From the NCBI RefSeq assembly GCF_003049525.1, contig NZ_PYWL01000002.1:186001-250000 (forward strand): DNA of 64,000 nucleotides, in the 5' to 3' direction. The notes beneath the pieces were generated by a model. The model was not told the origin of the DNA, searched no databases, and saw nothing but the letters and a program-made list of their open reading frames with translations. This document shows positions 44,542 through 53,331 of the stretch, piece by piece (position 1 is the first letter of the stretch; each line of letters starts with the position of its first letter). The position numbers were made by a program, and so were the translations under genes. This stretch comes from Lysinibacillus fusiformis. GTDB taxonomy: Bacteria > Bacillota > Bacilli > Bacillales_A > Planococcaceae.

Positions 44542-46401
44542 CTAAAATCTTCTAGGTCTACGAGGTCTAGGTCTATTTGTATCAGTGCGTGTAGATGGAG
44601 TTGGGAAAAGCAGGATGGGCCTATGTTGATCATTATTTCCTATATGTGTAGTCTCCTCTGCTAGTGAATCCACAATTTCTTCTTCCTCCGTGAAAGGAAT
44701 TTGAGAAGCATTTAATAATGGTGCGGGTGACTCATTATGATGTGTCGTACTAGTAGTATTTGTCGTAGGGGTAGGGGCTGTCGTAGTACTAGTAATAGTA
44801 GCCTCATGATGGGTAGGCTGTTCTATTTCAGCATGCGGCTGTTGAACAGCGTGGACATCCTTCATTACAAGAATAGGTCGCATCATATCATGGTCCTCGT
44901 GCTCAAGGAAGTGACAATGCCACATGTAATTCCCCACATGATCCTTCCATTGCATAATAATTTTCGTAACTTTGCCAGCATCCACTTTGACCGTATCTTT
45001 CCAACCACGCTCATAGTCCCGAGGCTCCTCTGGTGGTCCTGTAAACGATACGATTCCTTCATTTTGATAGAGTTCTAAATCAAATGGCCGACGTTCAAGA
45101 ATTTTAAATTGAATGAGATGCAAATGAATAGGATGTATAAAAGGCGTAGTATTAATAAAACTCCAAACTTCAATACTATCTAAGGAAGGTTTTTCTGTCG
45201 CTGGGTCGTGGTACATTCGGTTGTTCAATAACAGCATAGGTCTTCCAAATTCATCTGTTGTTGCTGTCAAAGGTAACTGTCTATCGATATGTGCATGATG
45301 TGGATGTAAATCCATTGTGACTGCCAGTCTCTCGGGAATTTCACTCGTATCCTCATATTTTAAGGGAAGTGATACTTTAAATTGCATAATGACGTTCGTA
45401 TGCTCATCGATAAAATCTGTATCTGTGTTGAGTAAGGTGATTTCCTGTCCCTCGCAAGCTGAAAAATCGATGATGATATCTGTGCGTTCAGCAGGTAGCA
45501 GCTCTACAGATTGAATCGCTTGAGGCGCTGATAAAAAACCGCCATCTGTGCCTATTTGCATCATAGTCTGCTCATTTGACAAGCTGATGACATAGCCTCT
45601 TCGATTGGAGCCATTCAGGAACCGAAATCTATATTTACGAGGCTCAACATCTAAAAAGGGCCAAAGCTTTCCATTGACTACAATGGTGTTACCTACGAAG
45701 CCAGGGGTAATCGAAGGATGTACAGTAACTGGGAATGGTGGTTCATCAGGATAAAATAAAGAGCCATCCTCATTAAATGATTTATCTTGAATTAAAATAG
45801 GATATTCGTATTCTCCACATGGTAAATTGGAACGTTCCTCCAGGGCATCTCTTAGTAAATAGAAACCTGCCAAGCCTGCATAGACATTTAAACGTGTTAA
45901 AGCCATAGCATGGTCATGGTACCACATTGTAGTACCAGGCTGGTGGTTCGTATATTCATGGATTTCTTTATTAAATTTTGGACCAGTATGTCGATAATCT
46001 CTTGTGTACCATGCCTCTGGATGACCGTCGCTCTCCCAATCCACATTAGCTCCATGTAAGTGAGTGACGGTTCTTACCTCTTGGGAATCGTTGGCGGCAT
46101 GTAGTGTAAAATCCACTGGTAAAAAGTGCTGTAGTGGTAATTGATTTCTATATTTAACGTAAATCGGTTTATCTTTCGTCGCTTCTATAGTTGGTCCTGG
46201 ATAAAGTCCGTTGTACCCCCATATTAATGTATTAGGAAAATGCTTGTGAAAGCGGTGCTCGCCCTCCATCATGACTAGCTCGTAATAATCATGTTTCTTT
46301 TGTCCTCTACAGTACTTTGGTTTTGCTGTCACCGGCTTCTGTAGAGCATCTACAAATTTTGGAATGGTAGCTGGATCAGAAGGGTTAATTGGTAAACTCA
46401 A
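44542..46401 (-). CDS. cotA: CotA-like multicopper oxidase with C-terminal tail
   Basis: A 619-residue laccase. Residues 1 to about 510 match B. subtilis CotA (513 residues): copper ligands in THLHGANV, WYHDHAMALTRLNVYAG, HPIHLHL and WHCHFLEHEDHDMM, plus the GPTIEA start region. CotA sits in the outer spore coat and makes a brown pigment. Beyond residue 510 is an extra tail of about 110 residues: a Thr/Pro/His-rich part, an acidic part (FTEEEEIVDSLAEE), and a basic end RPRPRRPRRF. TTG start behind AAAGGG. A sigma-K-like CATATGAT lies at 46446-46453 on its strand. Confidence 0.9.
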   Translation of the reverse strand: MSLPINPSDPATIPKFVDALQKPVTAKPKYCRGQKKHDYYELVMMEGEHRFHKHFPNTLIWGYNGLYPGPTIEATKDKPIYVKYRNQLPLQHFLPVDFTLHAANDSQEVRTVTHLHGANVDWESDGHPEAWYTRDYRHTGPKFNKEIHEYTNHQPGTTMWYHDHAMALTRLNVYAGLAGFYLLRDALEERSNLPCGEYEYPILIQDKSFNEDGSLFYPDEPPFPVTVHPSITPGFVGNTIVVNGKLWPFLDVEPRKYRFRFLNGSNRRGYVISLSNEQTMMQIGTDGGFLSAPQAIQSVELLPAERTDIIIDFSACEGQEITLLNTDTDFIDEHTNVIMQFKVSLPLKYEDTSEIPERLAVTMDLHPHHAHIDRQLPLTATTDEFGRPMLLLNNRMYHDPATEKPSLDSIEVWSFINTTPFIHPIHLHLIQFKILERRPFDLELYQNEGIVSFTGPPEEPRDYERGWKDTVKVDAGKVTKIIMQWKDHVGNYMWHCHFLEHEDHDMMRPILVMKDVHAVQQPHAEIEQPTHHEATITSTTTAPTPTTNTTSTTHHNESPAPLLNASQIPFTEEEEIVDSLAEETTHIGNNDQHRPILLFPTPSTRTDTNRPRPRRPRRF

Positions 46402-46687
46402 AACATCACATCCCTTTTCAATTACTTAACATGCCTAGTTATCACATCATATGGGTAAAAACAACAGTTGACTGGGACAAAAATGGAGAAAAATGTGTAA
46501 TAGTATAAAAATTTAATGGGAGGGGAAAACAAAAGGACATTCAATAGCTGTCTTATAAAAGTTTTTTTGAAATCGAGGTAATAGTTGGTATATTGCTAAA
46601 AAGTCGGCCGAAGTAAATAGATATGTCTTATAATTGTTACAGAACAAAGTGAAGGATTAAATAGGGGCTTGGAAAAGTGGTGAGACA
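46402..46687. other. Divergent promoter region between cotA and the GGDEF gene
   Basis: No gene seen. Besides the weak sigma-K-like -10 for cotA, a TATAAT lies at 46629-46634 ahead of the GGDEF gene, with no convincing -35 partner. Confidence 0.4.
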
Positions 46688-48109
46688 GTGGTGTTAACAT
46701 TAGAGGAATTAAATAAGACAATCATGGAAATGCGCATAAAGGGGTATTTAACAGATGCGCTGAAACTGGCAGATCAGGGTCTTTTAGTAGCTTTAGAGGG
46801 AAACAACTATGAATATGTATTGGACTTGTACTATCAGAAAATTTTAGTACATCATTCTTTGGGCGATACGCTAGCCATTGTCAGCCTTATTTTCGAGTAT
46901 GAGGCTATTTGTGAAAAATATGGTACTAGCAAAGATTTGATGCATTATTATTTGGTTATGTCGTTAATATACGATATGGTAGGAATCCGTGAAAAAACAG
47001 CAGAGATGACGAAAAAGTCAATTGCTTATGCTCAAGAATTACAAGATTTTATGATGCTTGTTCGTTGTCATAATAATTTATGCTATATAGAGGTAGAGAA
47101 GGGCTTTACGAAGGAAGCCCTTCAAGCGGGGTTGTTAGCAAGAGAATATAATAAAACGCTATATGAGACACAGCCAGATTTAGCAAGATTATTAGATATT
47201 CGCATCAATAATAATTTAGCAGATGTGTATATTTTGGAAGGGGATTTTTTAGCAGGAAAGGCATTGCTTGATGACTCATTAACTTCAAGCATAATTTCTC
47301 AACATAAACCTGAAAAAGTAGCAGCTTTGTTTGGCTATGGCTTTTTATATGAAAAGCAGCACAAGCTTGAGGAAGCGGTGCAATATTATCAACAAGCAAT
47401 AGATCTAGCCAAATCCTATGGTGATAAGCCCATTACGAAAAAAGTGATGCGCTTATTGTTAAATGTCCTGTACCAATTGAATTGGCGAGATGAAATTTTT
47501 GATGTCCAAAAAGATTATATTGACCTTTCGGAACAGATGAGCGTTGATAATTTACTACAGCAAGTGTTGAATTTGGAATTTAAGCGTCAAAAAGAGAGAT
47601 TAGAAAGAAAAGCACATTATGATCCATTAACAGGTGTTTTGAATCGCCACTTTCTAGATTACGAGCTAGATGAATGGTTACATGCTGCCAAAATGGCGGA
47701 ATCCTATGTATGTATTACAGTTCTTGATATTGATAATTTTAAATTATTTAATGATACGCATGGACATTTGTTTGGCGATCGAGTTTTACAGCTTTTAGCT
47801 AATGGCTTGAGGGAGTTTTTGCGGGAGGAAGACGTAAAAATTATCCGTTATGGAGGGGATGAATTCATTATCTGTATACGCCATCCACAAAAGGATTACA
47901 TGAAAGCACTTGTCCAAAATACACACGCTCATTTGCTTACGTTAACATTAGAAAAAGACCAGAAAAGCTATCCATTAAAGGTCAGTATGGGAGCTTGTAT
48001 GAATGATCGAAAAAATTATCATTATAATGATTTATTTGATCAAGCTGATCGCTGTTTGTATGAGGCAAAAGATAAAGGCCGTGCCACCAATGTCATCTAT
48101 GAACTATGA
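46688..48109 (+). CDS. TPR-GGDEF diguanylate cyclase
   Basis: A 473-residue soluble protein. Residues about 1-290 are helical TPR-like repeats (ALKLADQGLLVALEGNNYEY, EEAVQYYQQAIDLAKSYGD), and residues about 305-473 are a GGDEF domain with HYDPLTGVLNRHFL and the intact active-site motif YGGDEFIIC. The enzyme makes cyclic di-GMP from GTP. No inhibitory RxxD site is obvious before the motif. The start is GTG, with a second GTG next to it and an ATG twelve codons later. Confidence 0.87.
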   Translation: MVLTLEELNKTIMEMRIKGYLTDALKLADQGLLVALEGNNYEYVLDLYYQKILVHHSLGDTLAIVSLIFEYEAICEKYGTSKDLMHYYLVMSLIYDMVGIREKTAEMTKKSIAYAQELQDFMMLVRCHNNLCYIEVEKGFTKEALQAGLLAREYNKTLYETQPDLARLLDIRINNNLADVYILEGDFLAGKALLDDSLTSSIISQHKPEKVAALFGYGFLYEKQHKLEEAVQYYQQAIDLAKSYGDKPITKKVMRLLLNVLYQLNWRDEIFDVQKDYIDLSEQMSVDNLLQQVLNLEFKRQKERLERKAHYDPLTGVLNRHFLDYELDEWLHAAKMAESYVCITVLDIDNFKLFNDTHGHLFGDRVLQLLANGLREFLREEDVKIIRYGGDEFIICIRHPQKDYMKALVQNTHAHLLTLTLEKDQKSYPLKVSMGACMNDRKNYHYNDLFDQADRCLYEAKDKGRATNVIYEL

Positions 48110-48355
48110 TAATTTGAGTGATTCCTATTTACAGTGTTGAATAGGAATTTTTCTCCTGTTTCAGGGAATATTCTTGAGAGAAATTGGAGCGTCATCGCAA
48201 ATTAGAACGAGGTAAAATGATACGGAATGAAAATTACTGTACCAATCAGTTGAAAACGTTATTCTAGCAACGTACAATATATGAAATTAAGAAACACGAC
48301 AGCACAAAATTGTTGTATAATGTTGTGGTATGAGGAAAGAAAGCAGGTTGACAAA
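48110..48355. other. Spacer upstream of the ypmB region
   Basis: About 250 bases without a supported gene. A TATAAT at 48316-48321 could be the -10 of a promoter for the following genes; the -35 region is poor. Confidence 0.35.
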
Positions 48356-48457
48356 ATGGAATGCAAAATGAATTGTTATGCAGTTAAAAACACACACAAA
48401 CATCCGCTATGTGTTGTGCCAAAAAGGCACGATATGAAACAACAGGTGAATAGATGA
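48356..48457 (+). CDS. 33-codon ORF translationally coupled to ypmB
   Basis: ATG at 48356, 33 residues (MECKMNCYAVKNTHKHPLC near the start), ending with a TGA that overlaps the ATG of ypmB. A weak AGGTTGA site precedes it. It occupies the place of B. subtilis ypmA but shows no similarity to that protein. It contains GTGCCAAAAAGGCAC, a 5-bp hairpin. May be only a chance frame; the stop-start overlap is the main support. Confidence 0.3.
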   Translation: MECKMNCYAVKNTHKHPLCVVPKRHDMKQQVNR

Positions 48458-48936
48458 AAAACTGGTTAATTTTCATTTCTGTCTTTATTGTTTCGTTGTC
48501 ACTTGTCATTAGCATTTTAGTACTCTGGAAAGCCGAGGCTCCGTTCCGTTCAATTGAAGAGCAGGCTGAACAGTTGGCACTCGATGCCAAAGCCCTCGCA
48601 ATTGTATCGGAGTCCTACACATATAATGGCAAACATTCGTATGTTACTGTGTTCGGGGTAGACGAATACGGTGATAAAAAGGCTGTCTTTGTTCCCACGA
48701 ATCTAGACAAGGATTCCATTCAGGAAGTGTTATTAGAAGATGGTATTACGGAAAAGCAAGCATTATCGGTTTTTAAAAATGAAGGAAATGTACAAAAGGT
48801 CCTCCACATGAAATTGGGCTATGAGGAGCCGGGCGCTGTTTGGGAGATTACATACCTAAACGACCATGACAAACTCAACTATGTCTATATTATGTTTAAG
48901 GATGGCGACTGGTGGAAGCGCATTACGAATTTATAA
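48454..48936 (+). CDS. ypmB: YpmB-like DUF5590 membrane-anchored protein
   Basis: A 160-residue protein with one N-terminal membrane segment (about residues 4-26) and an outside domain with two PepSY-like halves, as in YpmB (DUF5590). The position directly before aspB matches B. subtilis. Function is unknown. ATG behind AGGTGA. Confidence 0.86.
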   Translation: MKNWLIFISVFIVSLSLVISILVLWKAEAPFRSIEEQAEQLALDAKALAIVSESYTYNGKHSYVTVFGVDEYGDKKAVFVPTNLDKDSIQEVLLEDGITEKQALSVFKNEGNVQKVLHMKLGYEEPGAVWEITYLNDHDKLNYVYIMFKDGDWWKRITNL

Positions 48937-48952
48937 GAGGAGTAGATCCCGG

Positions 48953-50146
48953 ATGAAAAACTTATTAGCAACACGTGTAAAAACTTTAACACCATCTTCA
49001 ACATTAGCTATTACTGCGAAAGCAAAAGCATTAAAAGAGCAAGGTATTGATGTCATTGGCCTTGGAGCTGGTGAACCAGACTTTAATACACCTCAAAACA
49101 TTTTAAATGCTGCCATTGATTCAATGGAAAAGGGGTATACAAAATATACACCTGCTGGCGGACTTCCAGTGCTAAAAAAAGCTATTATTGATAAACTACA
49201 GCGCGATAATAATCTTACGTATCAGCCAAATGAAGTGATTGTTGGTGTAGGTGCAAAGCATATTTTATACACATTATTCCAAGTTATTTTAAACGAGGGT
49301 GATGAAGTTATTATTCCAATCCCTTATTGGGTGTCTTATCCTGAGCAAGTTAAATTAGCGGGCGGAGTACCTGTATATGTTGAAGGTACACGTGAACAAA
49401 ACTATAAAATTACTGCTGATCAATTAAGAGCTGCTGTGACTGATAAAACAAAAGCGGTAATTATCAACTCACCTAGCAACCCATCTGGTATGATATATTC
49501 ACGTGAAGAGCTTGCAGAACTTGCTGCAGTTGCAGAAGAAAAGGATATTTTAATCGTGTCAGATGAAATTTATGAGAAGCTTGTATACAATGGTATTGAG
49601 CATTTTTCAATTGCACAACTTTCTGATGCAGTGAAAGCACGTACAATCGTTGTAAATGGTGTAGCAAAATCTCACTCTATGACAGGCTGGCGTATTGGTT
49701 ATGCTGCGGGTGATGCGGACGTAGTGAAAGCAATGACTGACCTTGCATCACATTCAACATCTAATGCGACTACAACTGCGCAATATGCAACTGTTGAGGC
49801 GTATAATGGACCACAGGACGCGGTAGAGGAAATGCGCCAAGCATTCGAATCTCGTCTTGAGAAAATTTACCCACAGGTAAGTGCAATTCCTGGCTTCCAT
49901 GTATTAAAACCACAGGGTGCATTCTACTTATTACCAGATGTAGCAGAAGCTATGGCTCACACTGGCTATGATTCAGTAGACGCATTCGCTGCGGATATTT
50001 TAACAGAAGCAAACGTAGCTGTAATTCCAGGCTCTGGCTTTGGTGCACCAACTACTATGCGATTATCTTATGCAACATCTTTAGACTTACTAGAAGAGGC
50101 AGTCCGTCGTATTGATACATTTGTAAAATCAAAATGGCAAGACTAA
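48953..50146 (+). CDS. aspB: Aspartate aminotransferase (class I)
   Basis: A 397-residue pyridoxal-phosphate enzyme. The Schiff-base lysine is in [19 protein letters not shown] near residue 235; [12 protein letters not shown] and [18 protein letters not shown] are the cofactor-binding blocks. It interconverts aspartate and 2-oxoglutarate with oxaloacetate and glutamate. I use the ATG at 48953, behind AAGAGGAG; the open frame reaches 29 codons back into ypmB. asnS follows after 28 bases, as in B. subtilis, which couples aspartate and asparaginyl-tRNA formation. Confidence 0.95.
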   Translation: MKNLLATRVKTLTPSSTLAITAKAKALKEQGIDVIGLGAGEPDFNTPQNILNAAIDSMEKGYTKYTPAGGLPVLKKAIIDKLQRDNNLTYQPNEVIVGVGAKHILYTLFQVILNEGDEVIIPIPYWVSYPEQVKLAGGVPVYVEGTREQNYKITADQLRAAVTDKTKAVIINSPSNPSGMIYSREELAELAAVAEEKDILIVSDEIYEKLVYNGIEHFSIAQLSDAVKARTIVVNGVAKSHSMTGWRIGYAAGDADVVKAMTDLASHSTSNATTTAQYATVEAYNGPQDAVEEMRQAFESRLEKIYPQVSAIPGFHVLKPQGAFYLLPDVAEAMAHTGYDSVDAFAADILTEANVAVIPGSGFGAPTTMRLSYATSLDLLEEAVRRIDTFVKSKWQD

Positions 50147-50174
50147 TCCCTCTAGACGACTTTGGAGGATTTCT

Positions 50175-51470
50175 ATGAAAAAAATTATGATTAAAGATAT
50201 GCCACAGCATATCGGTGAAACAGTCAAAATGGGCGCTTGGCTAGCTAACAAACGTTCAAGTGGTAAAATCGCCTTCTTACAACTTCGTGATGGCTCTGGT
50301 TTTGTTCAGGGTGTTGTCGTGAAAGAAGAAGTGGGCGAAGAAATTTTTGCTACAGCTAAAGGACTAACGCAAGAAACTTCTATGTATATTACAGGAGAGG
50401 TGAAAGCTGACGAACGTTCAAGCTTTGGCTGTGAGCTAGCTGTAACAGGAATTGAGGTTCTACATACAGCAACAGATTTCCCTATTACACCGAAGGAGCA
50501 CGGTCCTGAATTTTTAATGGATAACCGTCATTTATGGTTACGTTCTCGTAAACAACATGCCATTATGAAGGTCCGTAATGAAATCATTCGTGCTACTTAT
50601 GAATTTTTCAACAACAATGGCTTTACAAAGATGGACCCACCGATTTTAACAGGATCTTCACCTGAAGGTACATCTGAGCTATTCCATACGAAATACTTTG
50701 ATGAGGATGCATTCCTTTCTCAATCAGGGCAGCTTTATATGGAAGCCGCAGCTATGGCACTAGGAAAAGTATTTTCATTCGGTCCAACTTTCCGTGCTGA
50801 AAAATCTAAAACGCGTCGTCACTTAATCGAGTTCTGGATGATTGAGCCTGAGATGGCCTTTGTAGAGTTTGAAGAAAATCTAGAAGTACAGGAGCAATAT
50901 GTAACGCATATTGTACAATCCGTTCTGGCTAACTGCAAATTAGAATTAGAGCGACTTGACCGTGATACATCGAAACTTGAAAATATTAAAGCGCCATTCC
51001 CTCGTATTTCATATGATGACGCGATTAAGCTTTTACATGAACAAGGTTTTGACGATATCGAATGGGGCGACGATTTTGGTGCACCTCATGAAACGGCTAT
51101 TGCCAATTCATTCGACAAGCCAGTATTCATTACATGCTACCCAGTAGGCATTAAGCCTTTCTATATGCAACCACATCCAGATCGCGATGACGTTGTATTA
51201 TGTGCTGATTTAATCGCACCTGAAGGCTATGGTGAAATTATTGGTGGTTCTGAGCGTATCCATGACTATGATTTATTAAAATCTCGTCTTGAAGAACATA
51301 ACCTATCATTAGATGCATATGCATGGTATTTGGAGCTTCGTAAACATGGTTCTGTTCCACATTCAGGCTTCGGACTTGGATTAGAGCGAACTGTGGCATG
51401 GATTTCTGGCACAGAACATATTCGTGAAACAATTCCATTCCCACGTTTACTGAACCGCTTATATCCATAA
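50175..51470 (+). CDS. asnS: Asparaginyl-tRNA synthetase
   Basis: A 431-residue class IIb synthetase. N-terminal OB-fold anticodon-binding domain (residues about 1-110), then catalytic motif 2 [21 protein letters not shown] and motif 3 [15 protein letters not shown]. No T-box leader lies in the 28 bases before it. A strong terminator follows, so transcription of dnaD is probably separate or by read-through. Confidence 0.96.
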   Translation: MKKIMIKDMPQHIGETVKMGAWLANKRSSGKIAFLQLRDGSGFVQGVVVKEEVGEEIFATAKGLTQETSMYITGEVKADERSSFGCELAVTGIEVLHTATDFPITPKEHGPEFLMDNRHLWLRSRKQHAIMKVRNEIIRATYEFFNNNGFTKMDPPILTGSSPEGTSELFHTKYFDEDAFLSQSGQLYMEAAAMALGKVFSFGPTFRAEKSKTRRHLIEFWMIEPEMAFVEFEENLEVQEQYVTHIVQSVLANCKLELERLDRDTSKLENIKAPFPRISYDDAIKLLHEQGFDDIEWGDDFGAPHETAIANSFDKPVFITCYPVGIKPFYMQPHPDRDDVVLCADLIAPEGYGEIIGGSERIHDYDLLKSRLEEHNLSLDAYAWYLELRKHGSVPHSGFGLGLERTVAWISGTEHIRETIPFPRLLNRLYP

Positions 51471-51482
51471 GCAAATCAATTT

Positions 51483-51517
51483 AAAAGTCGCGTAGTGAAA
51501 TATCTACGCGGCTTTTC
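51483..51517 (+). terminator. Terminator of the aspB-asnS unit
   Basis: AAAAGTCGCGTAG and CTACGCGGCTTTT pair with one G-U, 12 bases after the asnS stop. Confidence 0.85.
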
Positions 51518-51547
51518 TACTTACTTAAAGAAGGAGTCTAGAGGAAT

Positions 51548-52276
51548 ATGAATGCAAATAATCATCGACTCCGTACATGGACTGAGCAGAGAATGATTCC
51601 CATTCCCCAGCTTTTTTTTCAGTTTTATAAGGAGTTAAATATAGAGGATGAAGAGGCGCTAATTGTTATGCACCTGTTAGCCTTTCATATGGAAGGCTAT
51701 GACTTCCCTACACCAAATGATTTAAAGAATCGTCTCACAATGCCAGAAAATGAACTAACATCCCGTTTACAACGATTAATGCAAAAGGGCTTCCTTGAAA
51801 TTACTCGTGATGTGGATACAGGTGGCAAGCTCTATGAAAAATATTCGGTTTATCCACTCTGGGAGCGAATTGTGCAGATGATCGAGATGAAAGAGCAACA
51901 AAAATCTGCTACAACACTTCAACAAGAAGAAGGAGAGATTTTCCGACTCTTTGAAGAAGAAATGGGACGTCTTTTATCTCCTTTAGAGCTTGAAAAAATA
52001 GGGTGTTGGCTTGATGAGGACAAGCATAGTCCAACACTCATTAAAGAGGCATTGAAAGAAGCTGTTTTTGCTGGGAAACTGAGCATTCGCTATATTGATC
52101 GTATTTTGTTAGAGTGGAAGAAGAAAAATATTACGACACCTCAAGCGGCACAAAAGCAAAGTGAGCAGTTCAGAGAGAAGCAAACATTTAGCAGGACTCC
52201 AGCACGGACAGTTCAGCAAGACACGCAACCGACTAACAAAGTACCTTTTTATAATTGGTTAGAAGAGAGAGAATAG
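51548..52276 (+). CDS. dnaD: DnaD replication initiation protein
   Basis: A 242-residue protein. N-terminal winged-helix oligomerisation domain (residues about 1-110; EEALIVMHLLAFHMEG) and C-terminal DnaD domain (about 130-205) with the YIDRILLEWKKKNI motif that binds DNA. It acts with DnaB and DnaI in helicase loading during replication start and restart. Behind AAGAAGGAG; nth follows after 12 bases. Confidence 0.94.
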   Translation: MNANNHRLRTWTEQRMIPIPQLFFQFYKELNIEDEEALIVMHLLAFHMEGYDFPTPNDLKNRLTMPENELTSRLQRLMQKGFLEITRDVDTGGKLYEKYSVYPLWERIVQMIEMKEQQKSATTLQQEEGEIFRLFEEEMGRLLSPLELEKIGCWLDEDKHSPTLIKEALKEAVFAGKLSIRYIDRILLEWKKKNITTPQAAQKQSEQFREKQTFSRTPARTVQQDTQPTNKVPFYNWLEERE

Positions 52277-52288
52277 GGGGCATCCAGT

Positions 52289-52951
52289 TTGTTAACAAAA
52301 AAACAGTGGGAGCATTGCCTAGAAGAAATGGATCGAATGTTTCCTAATGCACATTGTGAGCTTGTGCATGACAATGCCTTTGAGCTCACAATTGCGACAT
52401 TATTATCTGCACAATGTACGGATGTACTTGTTAATAAGGTAACCAAAACATTATTTCAGAAATATAAAACGCCTGAAGATTATTTGGCTGTCCCGTTGGA
52501 AGAATTACAACAGGATATTCGCTCTATTGGCTTATATCGTAATAAAGCAAAGAACATTCAGGCTTTATGTCAACGTTTGCTAGATGAATATAATGGCGAA
52601 ATACCAGCAACCCGAGAAGCACTTGTAACATTGCCAGGTGTAGGTCGCAAAACAGCCAATGTGGTGCTATCAGTAGCCTTTGATATTCCTGCGCTAGCAG
52701 TTGATACCCATGTAGAGCGTGTTTCCAAACGTCTAGGTCTATGTAGATGGAAGGATTCCGTACTTGAAGTGGAAGAAACAATCATGAAAAAAACGCCCAT
52801 GGATAAGTGGTCAAAAACGCATCATCAGTTAATTTTCTTTGGTCGTTATCATTGTAAGGCCCAAAATCCTGGCTGCCATACCTGTCCTTTACTAAGTGAT
52901 TGTCGTGAAGGTCAAAAGCGTTTGAAGAAAGGCTTGGTGAAGGAAGCATGA
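52289..52951 (+). CDS. nth: Endonuclease III
   Basis: A 220-residue DNA glycosylase/AP lyase that removes oxidised pyrimidines. Helix-hairpin-helix LPGVGRKTANVVL with the catalytic lysine, catalytic aspartate in VDTHVERVSKRLG, and the iron-sulfur cluster ligands C-x6-C-x2-C-x5-C in CKAQNPGCHTCPLLSDC. TTG start behind AGGGGGC. The stop overlaps ypoC by 4 bases. Confidence 0.96.
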   Translation: MLTKKQWEHCLEEMDRMFPNAHCELVHDNAFELTIATLLSAQCTDVLVNKVTKTLFQKYKTPEDYLAVPLEELQQDIRSIGLYRNKAKNIQALCQRLLDEYNGEIPATREALVTLPGVGRKTANVVLSVAFDIPALAVDTHVERVSKRLGLCRWKDSVLEVEETIMKKTPMDKWSKTHHQLIFFGRYHCKAQNPGCHTCPLLSDCREGQKRLKKGLVKEA

Positions 52952-53262
52952 ATAGAGAGGCGATCACAAAAGATCAGGTAGATGCTTGGTTTGCCCAATG
53001 GACAACCCTTCAAGCAACTATCCACGAAGCCCATGATGCTAGAAATGGTACAGCAAAAGACTTAATGGAAGAAGCAATCCAATTGTTTGAACAGCTTGTA
53101 CAAGCGGCAGGAGATGAGGTGCTGCCGATTAATGGGGTTGAAAGACTTTCCTTTATCAAAGCGAAGCCAGGGCAATATGCTTGTTACCGTCAGTTGGATG
53201 AATTATTTAAGGAAACGAAAAAGCGTACAGCACGTTTACGAATTCAAGCTAGTAAAAAATAG
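52948..53262 (+). CDS. ypoC: YpoC-like protein
   Basis: A 104-residue helical protein coupled to nth by the overlap ATGA, in the position of B. subtilis ypoC. No catalytic motif is visible; function unknown. Confidence 0.78.
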   Translation: MNREAITKDQVDAWFAQWTTLQATIHEAHDARNGTAKDLMEEAIQLFEQLVQAAGDEVLPINGVERLSFIKAKPGQYACYRQLDELFKETKKRTARLRIQASKK

Positions 53263-53292
53263 AGTGGCAGAATAAAATACTTGTGCCGACAG

Positions 53293-53329
53293 AAAAAACC
53301 GAGAAGCATTATATGCTTCTCGGCTTTTT
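53293..53329. terminator. Bidirectional terminator between ypoC and ponA
   Basis: CCGAGAAGCAT and ATGCTTCTCGG form an 11-bp stem with AAAAAA before and TTTTT after, between convergent genes. Confidence 0.9.
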
Positions 53330-53331
53330 GT

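Noticed and set aside
48117..48453. Known riboswitch or T-box before the ypmB-aspB-asnS genes
   Set aside because: No T-box core (AGGGTGGNACCGCG-like) or specifier hairpin was seen here or in the 28 bases before asnS.
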